A stretch of DNA of 64,000 bases, taken from positions 2,604,001 through 2,668,000 of the forward strand of contig NZ_CP029347.1 of NCBI RefSeq assembly GCF_003143555.1. The letters run 5' to 3'. This document shows, piece after piece, positions 29,320 to 38,109 of this stretch. The stretch is from Saliniradius amylolyticus. Its GTDB lineage: Bacteria; Pseudomonadota; Gammaproteobacteria; Enterobacterales; Alteromonadaceae. A program made the position numbers and the translations under genes. Below the pieces are notes generated by a model. That model saw only the letters and a list, made by a program, of their open reading frames with translations, had not been told where the DNA came from and did not search any database. Every line of letters begins with the position of its first letter. The first letter of the stretch is position 1.

Positions 29320-31119
29320 ATGAGATTAGCCATTGTTGCGGCAGCACTGGTTCTGGGATTAACGGGCTGTGCTACACCATCAGCGCCACCGAAGCAGGCG
29401 CAGGAAGTGGGCACCGCCCTGCCTGAGCCTGTTGCGGCCACAAGTGGTGACGACTACTTACAACAGGCTCGTGAGGCATCCGTTCAGCAGCAACCTGAAT
29501 TGCTGCTGCAGGCCATCGAGCGCTGGCAGGTCCAACAGGAGTGCACCAAAGCGCTAAAAGTGGCTCGGGTTTTAATTCAGGAGCCATTAGCCCAAGAGCA
29601 GCAGGATCGGCTTTATCTGGCGCAAGGCTTCTGCTTTCTGCAGCAAGAACAGCACGAGCTTGCACAAGACGCTTTGGAAGCAGTCAGTCAGAACCTGCAG
29701 TTTCTGCCCCAGCGCTGGCGGCTGACCGCTGAGCTCCATCAAGCCAAAGGCCAGCACTGGCAGGCCGCCCATGCACGTGCCGAGGTTATCAGCCTGAACC
29801 CAGGCGCTCTTGAGCAACAGTTAACGCCGCTGTGGCAAAACCTGCAACAGATCAGTGACGAGGATTTACAGCAAACCACATCAGGCCCGGTCAGGCCCTG
29901 GGTGGAGCTGGCACGCATCAGCCGCCAACCGGCTAAGCGAATGCTTAACGCGGTTGGAAACTGGCAGCAGAGCTACCCGCAATACCCACTGCCCGAATCA
30001 CTGGTCCCCTTACTGGAACGGCCCGCCTATCATCCCCGGCATATAGCCGTACTGTTGCCATTATCCGGTCGCCTTACGGCCCAGGGGAATGCCCTGAAGC
30101 AAGGTATGCTGAGCGCTTATTTTGAGGACGTATCTGGCAACAAACCTAAACTCACTTTTCTGGATACCAATCTCTTCGAGCAGGCTAAGCAACAGTTACG
30201 ACAAGGCGACTATGACTTTGTTATCGGTCCCCTGCTACGAGACAATATCCTCGACTACCTGAACCCTAGCGAACAACGTCCCGTTGACGCAGCGGTAAAC
30301 CTGCCACAACTCTTTCTGAACCGGCTGGAGCAGCCGGTGCGCGCCAGCGACGAACAGTATTTTTACGCACTGGCGCCAGAAGATGAGGCCGAACAACTGG
30401 TCAGTGACCTGTTGAGCCAGGGGCGACAGCATCCAATTATCATCAGTGCCGACGGTAGCCCTTATCAACGCATGGCCAGCCATTTTGTCCAGGTCTGGCA
30501 GCAAAAGACCGGCCAGCAACTGCCACTGGCCACCTTTACCGACAATGCATCCATGCGCGATGTGGTGGGCGAAGCCCTAAGCGTGGCCCAAAGTGAAAAC
30601 CGCATTCGGCTAATGCAGCGACTGGTAGAGGGAAATGAGGTGTATCACTTTGCCCGCAACCGCCGTGATCTGGATGCCATTGTGCTGTTTGCCAGTGCCG
30701 GGCAGACCGAGCTTCTCAATCCCATTATCGAGTCGAATATCAGTCCCTTTGCGCGGATTCTGCCAGTGTATGCTTCCTCAAATAGTTACAGCCAGGAGTT
30801 AGGGCCAAACTCCCTGCGGGACTTACACAATCTGAACTTTATTGATATGCCGTGGATTCTGGCCGACGCTGACCAACCGTTAAAACAGCAGGTTCAGCGC
30901 CTTTGGCCACAGCGTCATGACAGCCAAGCAAGACTTTTTGCCATGGGTCACGATGCCCTTGCGATGATTTCAAGCCTGAGGCAGTTGGCGGAGATTCCCG
31001 GCATGACCCTGCAAGGCCTGACAGGTAAACTGACTATGGATGGGCAAGGGCAACTCCACCGGCAGTTATCCCAGGCCAGAATCACCGTGGATAAGGTCCA
31101 GCGGCTCGATGGCGATTAA
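29320..31119 (+). CDS. lpoA: Penicillin-binding protein activator LpoA (outer-membrane lipoprotein)
   Basis: Outer-membrane lipoprotein that reaches through the peptidoglycan to activate PBP1a. At 599 aa it is near the usual 600-680. The signal peptide ends in the lipobox LTGC, with the lipidated cysteine at residue 17. The N-terminal part is Q/L-rich and TPR-like (about 40-230). The C-terminal part resembles a periplasmic binding fold, starting HIAVLLPLSGRLTAQGNALKQGML and ending near GMTLQGLTGKLTMDGQGQLHRQL. First gene of lpoA-yraN-diaA-dolP; its last 11 bases overlap yraN. Confidence 0.95.
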   Translation: MRLAIVAAALVLGLTGCATPSAPPKQAQEVGTALPEPVAATSGDDYLQQAREASVQQQPELLLQAIERWQVQQECTKALKVARVLIQEPLAQEQQDRLYLAQGFCFLQQEQHELAQDALEAVSQNLQFLPQRWRLTAELHQAKGQHWQAAHARAEVISLNPGALEQQLTPLWQNLQQISDEDLQQTTSGPVRPWVELARISRQPAKRMLNAVGNWQQSYPQYPLPESLVPLLERPAYHPRHIAVLLPLSGRLTAQGNALKQGMLSAYFEDVSGNKPKLTFLDTNLFEQAKQQLRQGDYDFVIGPLLRDNILDYLNPSEQRPVDAAVNLPQLFLNRLEQPVRASDEQYFYALAPEDEAEQLVSDLLSQGRQHPIIISADGSPYQRMASHFVQVWQQKTGQQLPLATFTDNASMRDVVGEALSVAQSENRIRLMQRLVEGNEVYHFARNRRDLDAIVLFASAGQTELLNPIIESNISPFARILPVYASSNSYSQELGPNSLRDLHNLNFIDMPWILADADQPLKQQVQRLWPQRHDSQARLFAMGHDALAMISSLRQLAEIPGMTLQGLTGKLTMDGQGQLHRQLSQARITVDKVQRLDGD

Positions 31120-31465
31120 ACAGCAGCTGGCCAGCCTGATCGGACAGAGTGCCGAACAACAGGCCTGCCGGTATCTTAAACAACAAGGTCTTAGACACCG
31201 ACAGTCAAACTACCGCTGTAAGGCCGGAGAGATCGACCTTGTGATGCAAGATGGCCAGGAGCTGGTGTTTGTCGAGGTCAAATTCCGTCGCAAGGCCGAT
31301 TTTGGTTACGCTCAGGAATATTTTGATCGACACAAGCGACGTAAGTTCGAGCGCGCCGTGCAGCATTACCTGCAAAGCCACGGTCTGAATCCCGACACCA
31401 GTGCCTTCAGAATTGATCTGGTGGCCATTACCAATAACAACTTAGAGTGGATAACCCATATATGA
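31109..31465 (+). CDS. yraN: UPF0102-family protein YraN (nuclease-like fold)
   Basis: 118-aa protein of unknown function with an endonuclease-like core: GEIDLVMQDGQELVFVEVKFRRKADFGYAQE, matching the E-x-D...E-V-K pattern of restriction-nuclease/Holliday-resolvase-like folds. Start chosen at ATG 31109 (MAIKQQLASLIGQSAEQQA), because the upstream extension lies inside lpoA. The stop overlaps diaA (ATGA). The role is unproven despite wide conservation. Confidence 0.92.
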   Translation: MAIKQQLASLIGQSAEQQACRYLKQQGLRHRQSNYRCKAGEIDLVMQDGQELVFVEVKFRRKADFGYAQEYFDRHKRRKFERAVQHYLQSHGLNPDTSAFRIDLVAITNNNLEWITHI

Positions 31466-32061
31466 TCGAGAAAATAAGGGATAATTTTACCGAGAGCATT
31501 CAGACTAAAATTGCCGCGGTGGAAATATTGCCTGAGCACATTGAGCGGGCCATTTACATGTTGGTACAGGCGCTGGTGTCCGGTAACAAGATCCTCTGTT
31601 GCGGCAACGGCGGCGGAGCGGCACTGGCCCAGCACTTTGCCGCCATTCTTACCGACCATTACGACAGAGATCGTCCCAGCCTGCCGGCACTGGCAGTAGG
31701 AGGTGATACCACCGGCATGACCACCATCGCCAATAATGCCCATTTTTCCGATATCTTTGCCAAACCTATCCGCGCCCTGGGCCAATCCGGCGATGTGCTT
31801 TTGACCATCGCCGCTAAGGGCAACAGCCGCAATATCATCAACGCCATGGAAGCAGCGCTCAGCCGAGACATGACCATAATCGCGCTGAGCGGCGACGATG
31901 GCGGTGAGATGGCCGGTCTGCTCGGTCCCAATGATGTGGAAATTCGCATCCCCTCATCCAGTCGCCCCCGCATTCATGAAACCCAGCTAATGATCCTCCA
32001 CAGCCTGTGCGAGGGCATTGAAGACTGTCTGTTCCCCGATGACTCAGGAGATTTGTCGTGA
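31462..32061 (+). CDS. diaA: DnaA initiator-associating protein DiaA (SIS domain)
   Basis: SIS-domain protein that binds DnaA and promotes timely, ordered initiation at oriC. The ATG at 31462 gives 199 aa beginning MIEKIRDNFTESIQTKIAAVE. It aligns along its length with E. coli DiaA: KILCCGNGGGAALAQHFAA, GDVLLTIAAKGNSRNIINAMEAAL and AGLLGPNDVEIRIPS. It is distinguished from the sedoheptulose isomerase GmhA by this pattern and by the yraN/dolP neighbours. Confidence 0.94.
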   Translation: MIEKIRDNFTESIQTKIAAVEILPEHIERAIYMLVQALVSGNKILCCGNGGGAALAQHFAAILTDHYDRDRPSLPALAVGGDTTGMTTIANNAHFSDIFAKPIRALGQSGDVLLTIAAKGNSRNIINAMEAALSRDMTIIALSGDDGGEMAGLLGPNDVEIRIPSSSRPRIHETQLMILHSLCEGIEDCLFPDDSGDLS

Positions 32062-32621
32062 AAAATCTGACCCTTATTCTGCTTAGTTTCACCCTGTTAC
32101 AAGGCTGTGCCGCCGTCGTGGTTGGCGCAGGCGTTACTGCGGCCAGTGCGGCCCACGATCGTCGCACCCTGGGCACCCAGCTGGACGACTCCACTTTGGA
32201 AGCCAAAGTCAGCAGTCGCATCAATAAAATAGAGCGACTGAAAGAACAGGCTCATATCAATGTCGAAGTATTTAACGGCGTGGCTCTGTTAACAGGCCAG
32301 GCGCCTGACAGTCAGGCTCGCCGTCAGGCGCAATTGCAGGCACAAGCGGTTACGCATATCAAAAAGGTCCATAACCAGATTCGTATTGGTGCCCCCACTG
32401 CCGCCTCTACCCGTACACACGACGTTTGGCTGGCTTCAAAAATCAAGACCAATCTGGTGACCAATGAACGCGTCGATGGGTTGCACATTAAGGTCATTGT
32501 CGAGGATTCGGAAGTGTTCCTGATGGGCCTGGTGTCTCGACAAGAGGCTGATGTCGCCGTCGATATTGTGCGTAATATTAATGGCGTCGCCCGTGTGGTC
32601 AAAGCCTTTGAGTATGTATAA
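32058..32621 (+). CDS. dolP: Outer-membrane lipoprotein DolP (dual BON domain)
   Basis: Lipoprotein with two BON domains that supports outer-membrane integrity and localises to division sites. The 187-aa product starts with GTG in a GTGA overlap with diaA, and CAGGAG lies 7 bases upstream. The lipobox LLQGC puts the lipidated cysteine at residue 17. First BON domain at about 45-110 (DSTLEAKVSSRINKIE...), second at about 120-187 (DVWLASKIKTNLVTNERVDG... ending VVKAFEYV). A terminator follows. Confidence 0.95.
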   Translation: MKNLTLILLSFTLLQGCAAVVVGAGVTAASAAHDRRTLGTQLDDSTLEAKVSSRINKIERLKEQAHINVEVFNGVALLTGQAPDSQARRQAQLQAQAVTHIKKVHNQIRIGAPTAASTRTHDVWLASKIKTNLVTNERVDGLHIKVIVEDSEVFLMGLVSRQEADVAVDIVRNINGVARVVKAFEYV

Positions 32622-32644
32622 AAACCAACGTTTCTAGCTTCACT

Positions 32645-32674
32645 GCCGGGAGTCTGACTGGGCTCTCGGCTTTT
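32645..32674 (+). terminator. Terminator of the lpoA-yraN-diaA-dolP operon
   Basis: Stem GCCGGGAG / CTCTCGGC (one G-U pair) with a 10-base loop, followed by TTTT, starting 24 bases after the dolP stop. Confidence 0.75.
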
Positions 32675-32773
32675 ATACCCCTCTATCCCTCTCTATACAC
32701 TCCTCTCAACTGAGACACTTAATCAGAGTAAATAATCAGTTACAGGCTGCATTTCTGGGATTACTGCGCTCCG

Positions 32774-32803
32774 TTGAACTGGTCAAACCTTCCGAGTTAT
32801 AAA
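32774..32803 (+). promoter_or_regulatory. Predicted promoter of the TonB-dependent receptor gene
   Basis: -35 TTGAAC (32774-32779) and -10 TATAAA (32798-32803) with an 18-base spacer, about 65 bases before the ATG. Confidence 0.55.
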
Positions 32804-32867
32804 ACCCTCGGGTGCATTTTAACCAGCCCCAAATAATTAAATAAAAAACTCAAACAGGGAAACACAA

Positions 32868-35800
32868 ATGACTAGAAGAACTAGAGTGGCTCAGTGCGTG
32901 CAAAGCGCACTGCTGTTCGGTTCGCTTGCAGTAGCGGCCAACAGTTATGCCCAGTCAGAAGAAGACGTGCTTTTAGAAGAGCAACAGTCTGAAGAAATTC
33001 AAGAAGTTGTTGAGGATAATCCCATTGAGCGGGTAGTCACTACCGGCTCGCGGATTCGCCGACAAGAGTTCTCTGGCGCCTCTCCCATCCAGGTGATTGA
33101 TGGTGAGGTCTCAAGAGAAATGGGCTTGTTTAACGCCGAGGATATGTTGCAAACCAGTACTCAGGCTTCTGGCCTGCAGATTGACAACAGTTTCGGTGGC
33201 TTCGTTCTGGATAACGGTCCGGGCAGTTCCACCATCGGCTTTCGCGGGCTGGGTGCAGCACGAACCTTGGTGCTGATGAATGGCCGTCGCATCGCTCCCG
33301 CCGGTGTCGGTGGTGCCCCCGTTGCAGCAGATCTAAACCTGATTCCGGGTGTGATGATCGATCGGGTTGAAAACCTGTTTGATGGTGCCTCAACTGTTTA
33401 TGGTTCAGACGCCATCGCCGGCGTCGCCAATATTATCTTGCGTCAGGATGTAGAAGGATTCGAGTTTGAAGGCTCTTATTCAGATCCAGAGGCAGGCGGC
33501 GGTGAGGAAGAAATTTTCTCAGTCATGTATGGCACAACCTCTGACAAATGGTCTTTAACCGTTGGTGCTGAATACAACAATCAGCGAAACCAGTCCATTG
33601 CGGAAAATGCCTTCACCGGCGAGTGTACCGAGCTGTACTATGAAGACGAACAGGGGAACATTCTGTCTGAGTATCGCTCTCTTGCGCCTTCAGAAAGACC
33701 GAAAGATTCCTGTGATATCTTCCCACTGACCAACCGTGTGTTCTTTAACAACTTCTACGGCAGTCTTTATTACACGCCAGGTAGCACCAACACCGGCATC
33801 GAAAACTTCACAGAAACGGGTATTCCATTCAGCCTGGTTGGCTTCCACCCCAGCTGGATAGCGGCGGATGGTAATGGCGACGGCATCCCTGATACAGGTA
33901 TCGTTGATGGCAATGGCGATGGTCTGCAGGATATTTCGTTCCAAGACCCCTACTATGCTTATGGTCGCAGTGACTATTTCCGTTCCGGTGACTTCATCAC
34001 GGCGAACAAGCGTTACTCTGTGATGGTGAACAGCGACTACAACTTTGGTGACGACAACGACACCAGAGCCTTCTTCGAAGGCCTTTATGCCAAGAGAAGC
34101 TCAGACTCATTCAGTCCAGGTGGCCAATTCTTCCCTGTCGTTCCGGCTTCTAACCCCTATAACCCTTGCGGCATATACGCTGAACAGGACTGCTTGTCAT
34201 TCCTGGGTGTAGAAGGTGGCCGGGTTCTGGCACAGCCGATTCTGAACATCCGCGGTGATCGTGATCGCAGCGATGTTGATGTAGCTCAGTACCGTCTGCT
34301 GGCTGGACTCGAAGGCAATATCGGCGCGATGGATGATATTGGCGAAGGCAACTGGATCTATGAAGTGCATGCTGCTTACAGCTCCTCGACGGGTGAAAAC
34401 ACCATTCAGGGCGTTCACGCAGGTCGTTTAAGCACTTCACTGAACACCGCTGTGCTGAATGATGATGGCAGTGTCACTTGTGGTAACGGTTCCGATGGCT
34501 GTGTGCCTGTAAACCTGTTTGCGCCGAATATCTATCAAGCCGGTGGCGGAACGTTCACCGACGAAGAAGCGGCGTATCTGTTTACCGATCGCTATATGGA
34601 AACCAAGGTCAAGCAGACCATGCTCAGCGGCTTCATTACCGGCGACATGTTTACCCTGCCTTGGAACAATGAAATTGTGCCTATCGTACTGGGTGCCGAG
34701 TTCCGCAAAGACGAAATTGAATCTAACCCCAATGAGGCAACCTCACAGGGTCTGATTCAGCATTACTTCTCGGACAAAGGCGCCGATGGTTCTCGTAATA
34801 TGAGAGAGGTATTCACCGAATTCGAGCTGCCTCTGGTTCGTGGTCACAAGTACGCTGAAGAGTTGACCGTAACCGCATCTGGCCGTTGGACTGACGAAAG
34901 CTTCTACGACCCGGCAACCACTTACAGCCTGAAAACGGTTTACCGTCCGGTTGAATGGTTTACGCTGCGTGGCACCAAAGGTGAATCGTATCGCGCGCCT
35001 AACCTGCGTGAGCGCTTCCTGAATGGTACAACCGGGTTTAATACCGTATACGACCCTTGTGTTGTGCCCGAAGCGGCCCGTGATGCCGATCCGTTAGATC
35101 CGAATGCACGTCCAACGTATAACGCGTCGAACGACACGCGCCAACAACGTGTCCTGGACGCTTGTTCCGCTAACGGTGTTGACCCAACAACCCTGGGCAT
35201 AGGTAGCGCCGAAAATACGTACACCTCTCAAGTGAACGTGGAAATCAGCACCGGTGGTTCTGAAACGCTTAGCGAAGAAAACTCCACCGCTAAAACATGG
35301 GGTTTCGTATTTGAGCAGCCCTTCAGCGACGCGTTTGATCTGACCTTGTCTGCCACCTGGTATGACATTGAGATCATCAACGCCGTGGTAGAGCCAGGCA
35401 ATCAGTACATGATCAATCAGTGCTATGACAACCCGGAAGTGCCTGATGGTAGCAGTGGCTTCTGTGGCCGTATCACCCGTGATGCCAATGGCGATATGAC
35501 GACACTGGACGCCAGCTTCATCAACGCGGGTCTGGAGACGTCCAGAGGTATCGATTACAACCTCTACTACAGCCAGGACTTCATCGTTGCCGAGAAAACG
35601 TTGGGCGTTACGCTTGACCTGATGGCCACCAACATGAAAGAACAGGTAACAGACATTCTGGGTACCGTAGATGATAACGTTGGTGAGCCTGCTTATCCTG
35701 ACTGGAGAGCAAACTCTCGTTTGTCACTGGAGTACAGCGACTTCCGTCTCAGCTGGATTACGCGCTTTATTCAGGCGGGTGAGTTGGATGATCCGGAAGA

Positions 35801-36065
35801 GTTCGACCCGACTAATCCTCCTTGTGACGGTCTGAACGTAGGTTGTCGCCCAGTGCCATACACAGAAGACTACTACCGTCATGATGTAGCCCTGAACTAC
35901 ACCCAGGATAACTACAGTGTGACTTTCGGTATCCGCAACGTCTTTGACGAGGAGCCACCGAAAGCAGACGATGATGGTGTATTCTCAGTAGAGAACATCC
36001 CTCTGGGTGTTGGCTACGACCTGTTTGGCCGCACAGCCTACCTGAACTTCGGTATGAACTTTTAA
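32868..36065 (+). CDS. TonB-dependent outer-membrane receptor
   Basis: 1065-aa outer-membrane active transporter. It has a signal peptide of about 29 residues (cleavage near SYAQS), a TonB-box-like IERVVTTGSRIRR near residues 53-65, a plug domain (ASPIQVIDGEVSREMG... GFRGLGAARTLVLMNGRRIAP... VYGSDAIAGVANIIL), and a long beta-barrel ending in aromatic YLNFGMNF. Two features stand out in the barrel. Residues 334-355 contain two DxNxDG loops of the calcium-binding type. Six local cysteine pairs sit in putative surface loops. The gene has its own promoter and strong terminator. The S9 peptidase behind it suggests a peptide or peptide-derived substrate; the ligand cannot be told from sequence. Confidence 0.95.
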   Translation: MTRRTRVAQCVQSALLFGSLAVAANSYAQSEEDVLLEEQQSEEIQEVVEDNPIERVVTTGSRIRRQEFSGASPIQVIDGEVSREMGLFNAEDMLQTSTQASGLQIDNSFGGFVLDNGPGSSTIGFRGLGAARTLVLMNGRRIAPAGVGGAPVAADLNLIPGVMIDRVENLFDGASTVYGSDAIAGVANIILRQDVEGFEFEGSYSDPEAGGGEEEIFSVMYGTTSDKWSLTVGAEYNNQRNQSIAENAFTGECTELYYEDEQGNILSEYRSLAPSERPKDSCDIFPLTNRVFFNNFYGSLYYTPGSTNTGIENFTETGIPFSLVGFHPSWIAADGNGDGIPDTGIVDGNGDGLQDISFQDPYYAYGRSDYFRSGDFITANKRYSVMVNSDYNFGDDNDTRAFFEGLYAKRSSDSFSPGGQFFPVVPASNPYNPCGIYAEQDCLSFLGVEGGRVLAQPILNIRGDRDRSDVDVAQYRLLAGLEGNIGAMDDIGEGNWIYEVHAAYSSSTGENTIQGVHAGRLSTSLNTAVLNDDGSVTCGNGSDGCVPVNLFAPNIYQAGGGTFTDEEAAYLFTDRYMETKVKQTMLSGFITGDMFTLPWNNEIVPIVLGAEFRKDEIESNPNEATSQGLIQHYFSDKGADGSRNMREVFTEFELPLVRGHKYAEELTVTASGRWTDESFYDPATTYSLKTVYRPVEWFTLRGTKGESYRAPNLRERFLNGTTGFNTVYDPCVVPEAARDADPLDPNARPTYNASNDTRQQRVLDACSANGVDPTTLGIGSAENTYTSQVNVEISTGGSETLSEENSTAKTWGFVFEQPFSDAFDLTLSATWYDIEIINAVVEPGNQYMINQCYDNPEVPDGSSGFCGRITRDANGDMTTLDASFINAGLETSRGIDYNLYYSQDFIVAEKTLGVTLDLMATNMKEQVTDILGTVDDNVGEPAYPDWRANSRLSLEYSDFRLSWITRFIQAGELDDPEEFDPTNPPCDGLNVGCRPVPYTEDYYRHDVALNYTQDNYSVTFGIRNVFDEEPPKADDDGVFSVENIPLGVGYDLFGRTAYLNFGMNF

Positions 36066-36088
36066 TTAGTACCGTTTAGCGAGTAAAG

Positions 36089-36124
36089 TAGCACCAATTG
36101 TCTGACAGTTGGTGCTATTTTTTT
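36089..36124 (+). terminator. Intrinsic terminator between receptor and S9 peptidase genes
   Basis: 9-bp stem TAGCACCAA / TTGGTGCTA (36089-36097 and 36109-36117) followed by seven T residues. It ends only 24 bases before the S9 peptidase ATG. Confidence 0.85.
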
Positions 36125-36147
36125 ATACAACAATAAGAGAGCCAGTA

Positions 36148-38046
36148 ATGAAATGTAGCAAATTAGTTTCTCTTACTCTTTTGGGCCTGGTGTCGCTGTT
36201 CGCCTCGGCAAAAGAAACGCTGCCGTTAGATGCCTTCGCCATGCTTCCTGCAATAAAGCAGGTCAGTGTCTCCAGAGACGGAGAGCACTTAGCCATGTTA
36301 AGGGCAACCAATAAGAACGGCGATTACATCATTGAAGTACATAAGATCCGCGATCTGAAAGCCAAGCCCGTTCGACTGGGTGCTGACAGAATGGAGATCA
36401 CGTCTTTTCAGTGGCTCAACAATGAAAAGCTGGGCGTCGGTTTTCGTCAGAACATTCAGGACGGCAATAAAAACTATTGGGTTAATAAGTACGCTATCGT
36501 CAGCGCTGACGGCAAAGGCGACTGGCTGGTCCCGTTTAGGAGTGACAACCAGGCGAGCTTTTCACTGTTAAGCGCTCTGCCCGGTGACGATGACGAAGTA
36601 TTGCTCGAGTACGACGTCAACAATAACCGCATTCCCGATGTTGTTCGTTTCAATATCAATAACGGTCGCAGCCGCACTGTTCTGCGTGGTAACACTCAAA
36701 TCAGCGGCGGCTTTATCCCGGATAGCGACGGTGAAATACGCGCAGCACGTGGCTTCAACGCTGCTGATACCACCATTGACTTGTACGCACGCGCCTCGAC
36801 TGAAGACGACTGGGTCAAAGTTAAAAGCATCTCCCCCAAAAAGCGAGAAGTCTTTGATTTCCTCTATTTTTCTAAGGAAGAGCCAACCAAGGTTTATGTA
36901 AAGGCAACCTTAGGTCAGGATAAAGCCGGTATCTATCTGTACGATATCAAAACCGGTGAGTACTCCGAGCGGCTGTTTGGTCTGAAATCGGTGGATGCCG
37001 ACGGCGTTGTACTCAGTAGCAAAGAAGAAGACCTAGGGACATTACAAGGCTTCCGCTTTACAACCAAACACCCTGACGTGTATTGGACAGATCCTAATGA
37101 ACAGGCCTTACAGGAGTCGATAGAGGCCTTATTTGAGGATAAGTTTGTACGCACTGTTAGTCGTTCAGAAGATGACAATGAAATCGTTATCAAGACCCTC
37201 TCGGACCATGATGCAGGTACCTATTACCTGCTAAAGGATAAGAAGTCGCTCAATAAAATTGGAGAAGTCTTTCCTCTGATCGAGCCTCAACACCTGTCTG
37301 ATGTGAAGTACATCAGCTATAAGGCCAAAGATGGGTTAAAAATCCCCGCGTACGTTACGATCCCCTCTCGCGGAGAGAAGCCCTACCCGACTGTGGTCAT
37401 GCCTCACGGTGGCCCCTGGGCCAGGGACATCGTGATTTATGACGAGTGGTCCCAGCTTCTGGCTCACCATGGTTATCTGGTCATTCAGCCACAATTCCGC
37501 GGCTCTGAAGGCTTTGGGCTCGACCACTGGATAGCGGGTGATAACGAGTGGGGTCAGAAGATGCAGGACGACATGGATCAAGGCGCGCAGTTTCTGATTG
37601 AGAAAGGTCTTGCGGATCCCGAGCGTCTGGCTATGTTTGGCTGGAGTTACGGCGGCTATTCGGCGTTTGTCGGCTCAATGCGTGAGAACAATATTTATCA
37701 GTGCACCATCGCCGGTGCCGGTGTCAGTGATCTTGCGCGCATCAATGCAACCCTGCACGAAAGTATTTACTTAAGAGAGCTTCAACGCCCCACCATTTCC
37801 GGTGTTTCACCGCTGGATCAGGTGGAAAAAGTCAATGTGCCAATTATGGTTGTCCACGGTGACATAGACCAGCGCGTTCCGGTTGAGCACAGCAGGCTGT
37901 TTGTCGAAGAGCTAGAAGAGCACAACAAAGACTACAAGTATGTTGAGCTGGAAGGGGCGGATCACTTCTCCAACACCTTGTATTACAACCACAAGAAAGA
38001 GTTCTATTCCTCAATGCTGGACTGGCTTGAAAACAAATGCTTCTGA
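36148..38046 (+). CDS. Secreted S9 (prolyl oligopeptidase) family peptidase
   Basis: 632-aa serine peptidase, probably cleaving short peptides in the periplasm or at the surface. Start chosen at ATG 36148, after AAGAGAG. It yields a signal peptide (MKCSKLVSLTLLGLVSLFASA), which the upstream in-frame start would disrupt. An N-terminal beta-propeller-like region (about 25-370) precedes an alpha/beta-hydrolase domain with oxyanion-side HGGPWARD, nucleophile S500 in GWSYGG, D574 in GDIDQRVP and H606 in GADHFS, a complete triad. Close to the dipeptidyl/acylaminoacyl peptidase-like S9C group. Pairing with the TonB receptor suggests uptake and digestion of peptides. Confidence 0.93.
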   Translation: MKCSKLVSLTLLGLVSLFASAKETLPLDAFAMLPAIKQVSVSRDGEHLAMLRATNKNGDYIIEVHKIRDLKAKPVRLGADRMEITSFQWLNNEKLGVGFRQNIQDGNKNYWVNKYAIVSADGKGDWLVPFRSDNQASFSLLSALPGDDDEVLLEYDVNNNRIPDVVRFNINNGRSRTVLRGNTQISGGFIPDSDGEIRAARGFNAADTTIDLYARASTEDDWVKVKSISPKKREVFDFLYFSKEEPTKVYVKATLGQDKAGIYLYDIKTGEYSERLFGLKSVDADGVVLSSKEEDLGTLQGFRFTTKHPDVYWTDPNEQALQESIEALFEDKFVRTVSRSEDDNEIVIKTLSDHDAGTYYLLKDKKSLNKIGEVFPLIEPQHLSDVKYISYKAKDGLKIPAYVTIPSRGEKPYPTVVMPHGGPWARDIVIYDEWSQLLAHHGYLVIQPQFRGSEGFGLDHWIAGDNEWGQKMQDDMDQGAQFLIEKGLADPERLAMFGWSYGGYSAFVGSMRENNIYQCTIAGAGVSDLARINATLHESIYLRELQRPTISGVSPLDQVEKVNVPIMVVHGDIDQRVPVEHSRLFVEELEEHNKDYKYVELEGADHFSNTLYYNHKKEFYSSMLDWLENKCF

Positions 38047-38067
38047 TAGCCAGACCCTGTTGATACG

Positions 38068-38097
38068 AAAAAGGCGCCTCGATGGCGCCTTTTTTTG
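38068..38097. terminator. Bidirectional terminator between S9 peptidase and sspB
   Basis: Perfect 8-bp GC-rich stem AAGGCGCC / GGCGCCTT with a 5-base loop, flanked by A-rich sequence on the left and TTTTTTT on the right, so it can act on both strands. It serves convergent genes. Confidence 0.9.
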
Positions 38098-38109
38098 TGC
38101 ATGGATTAA

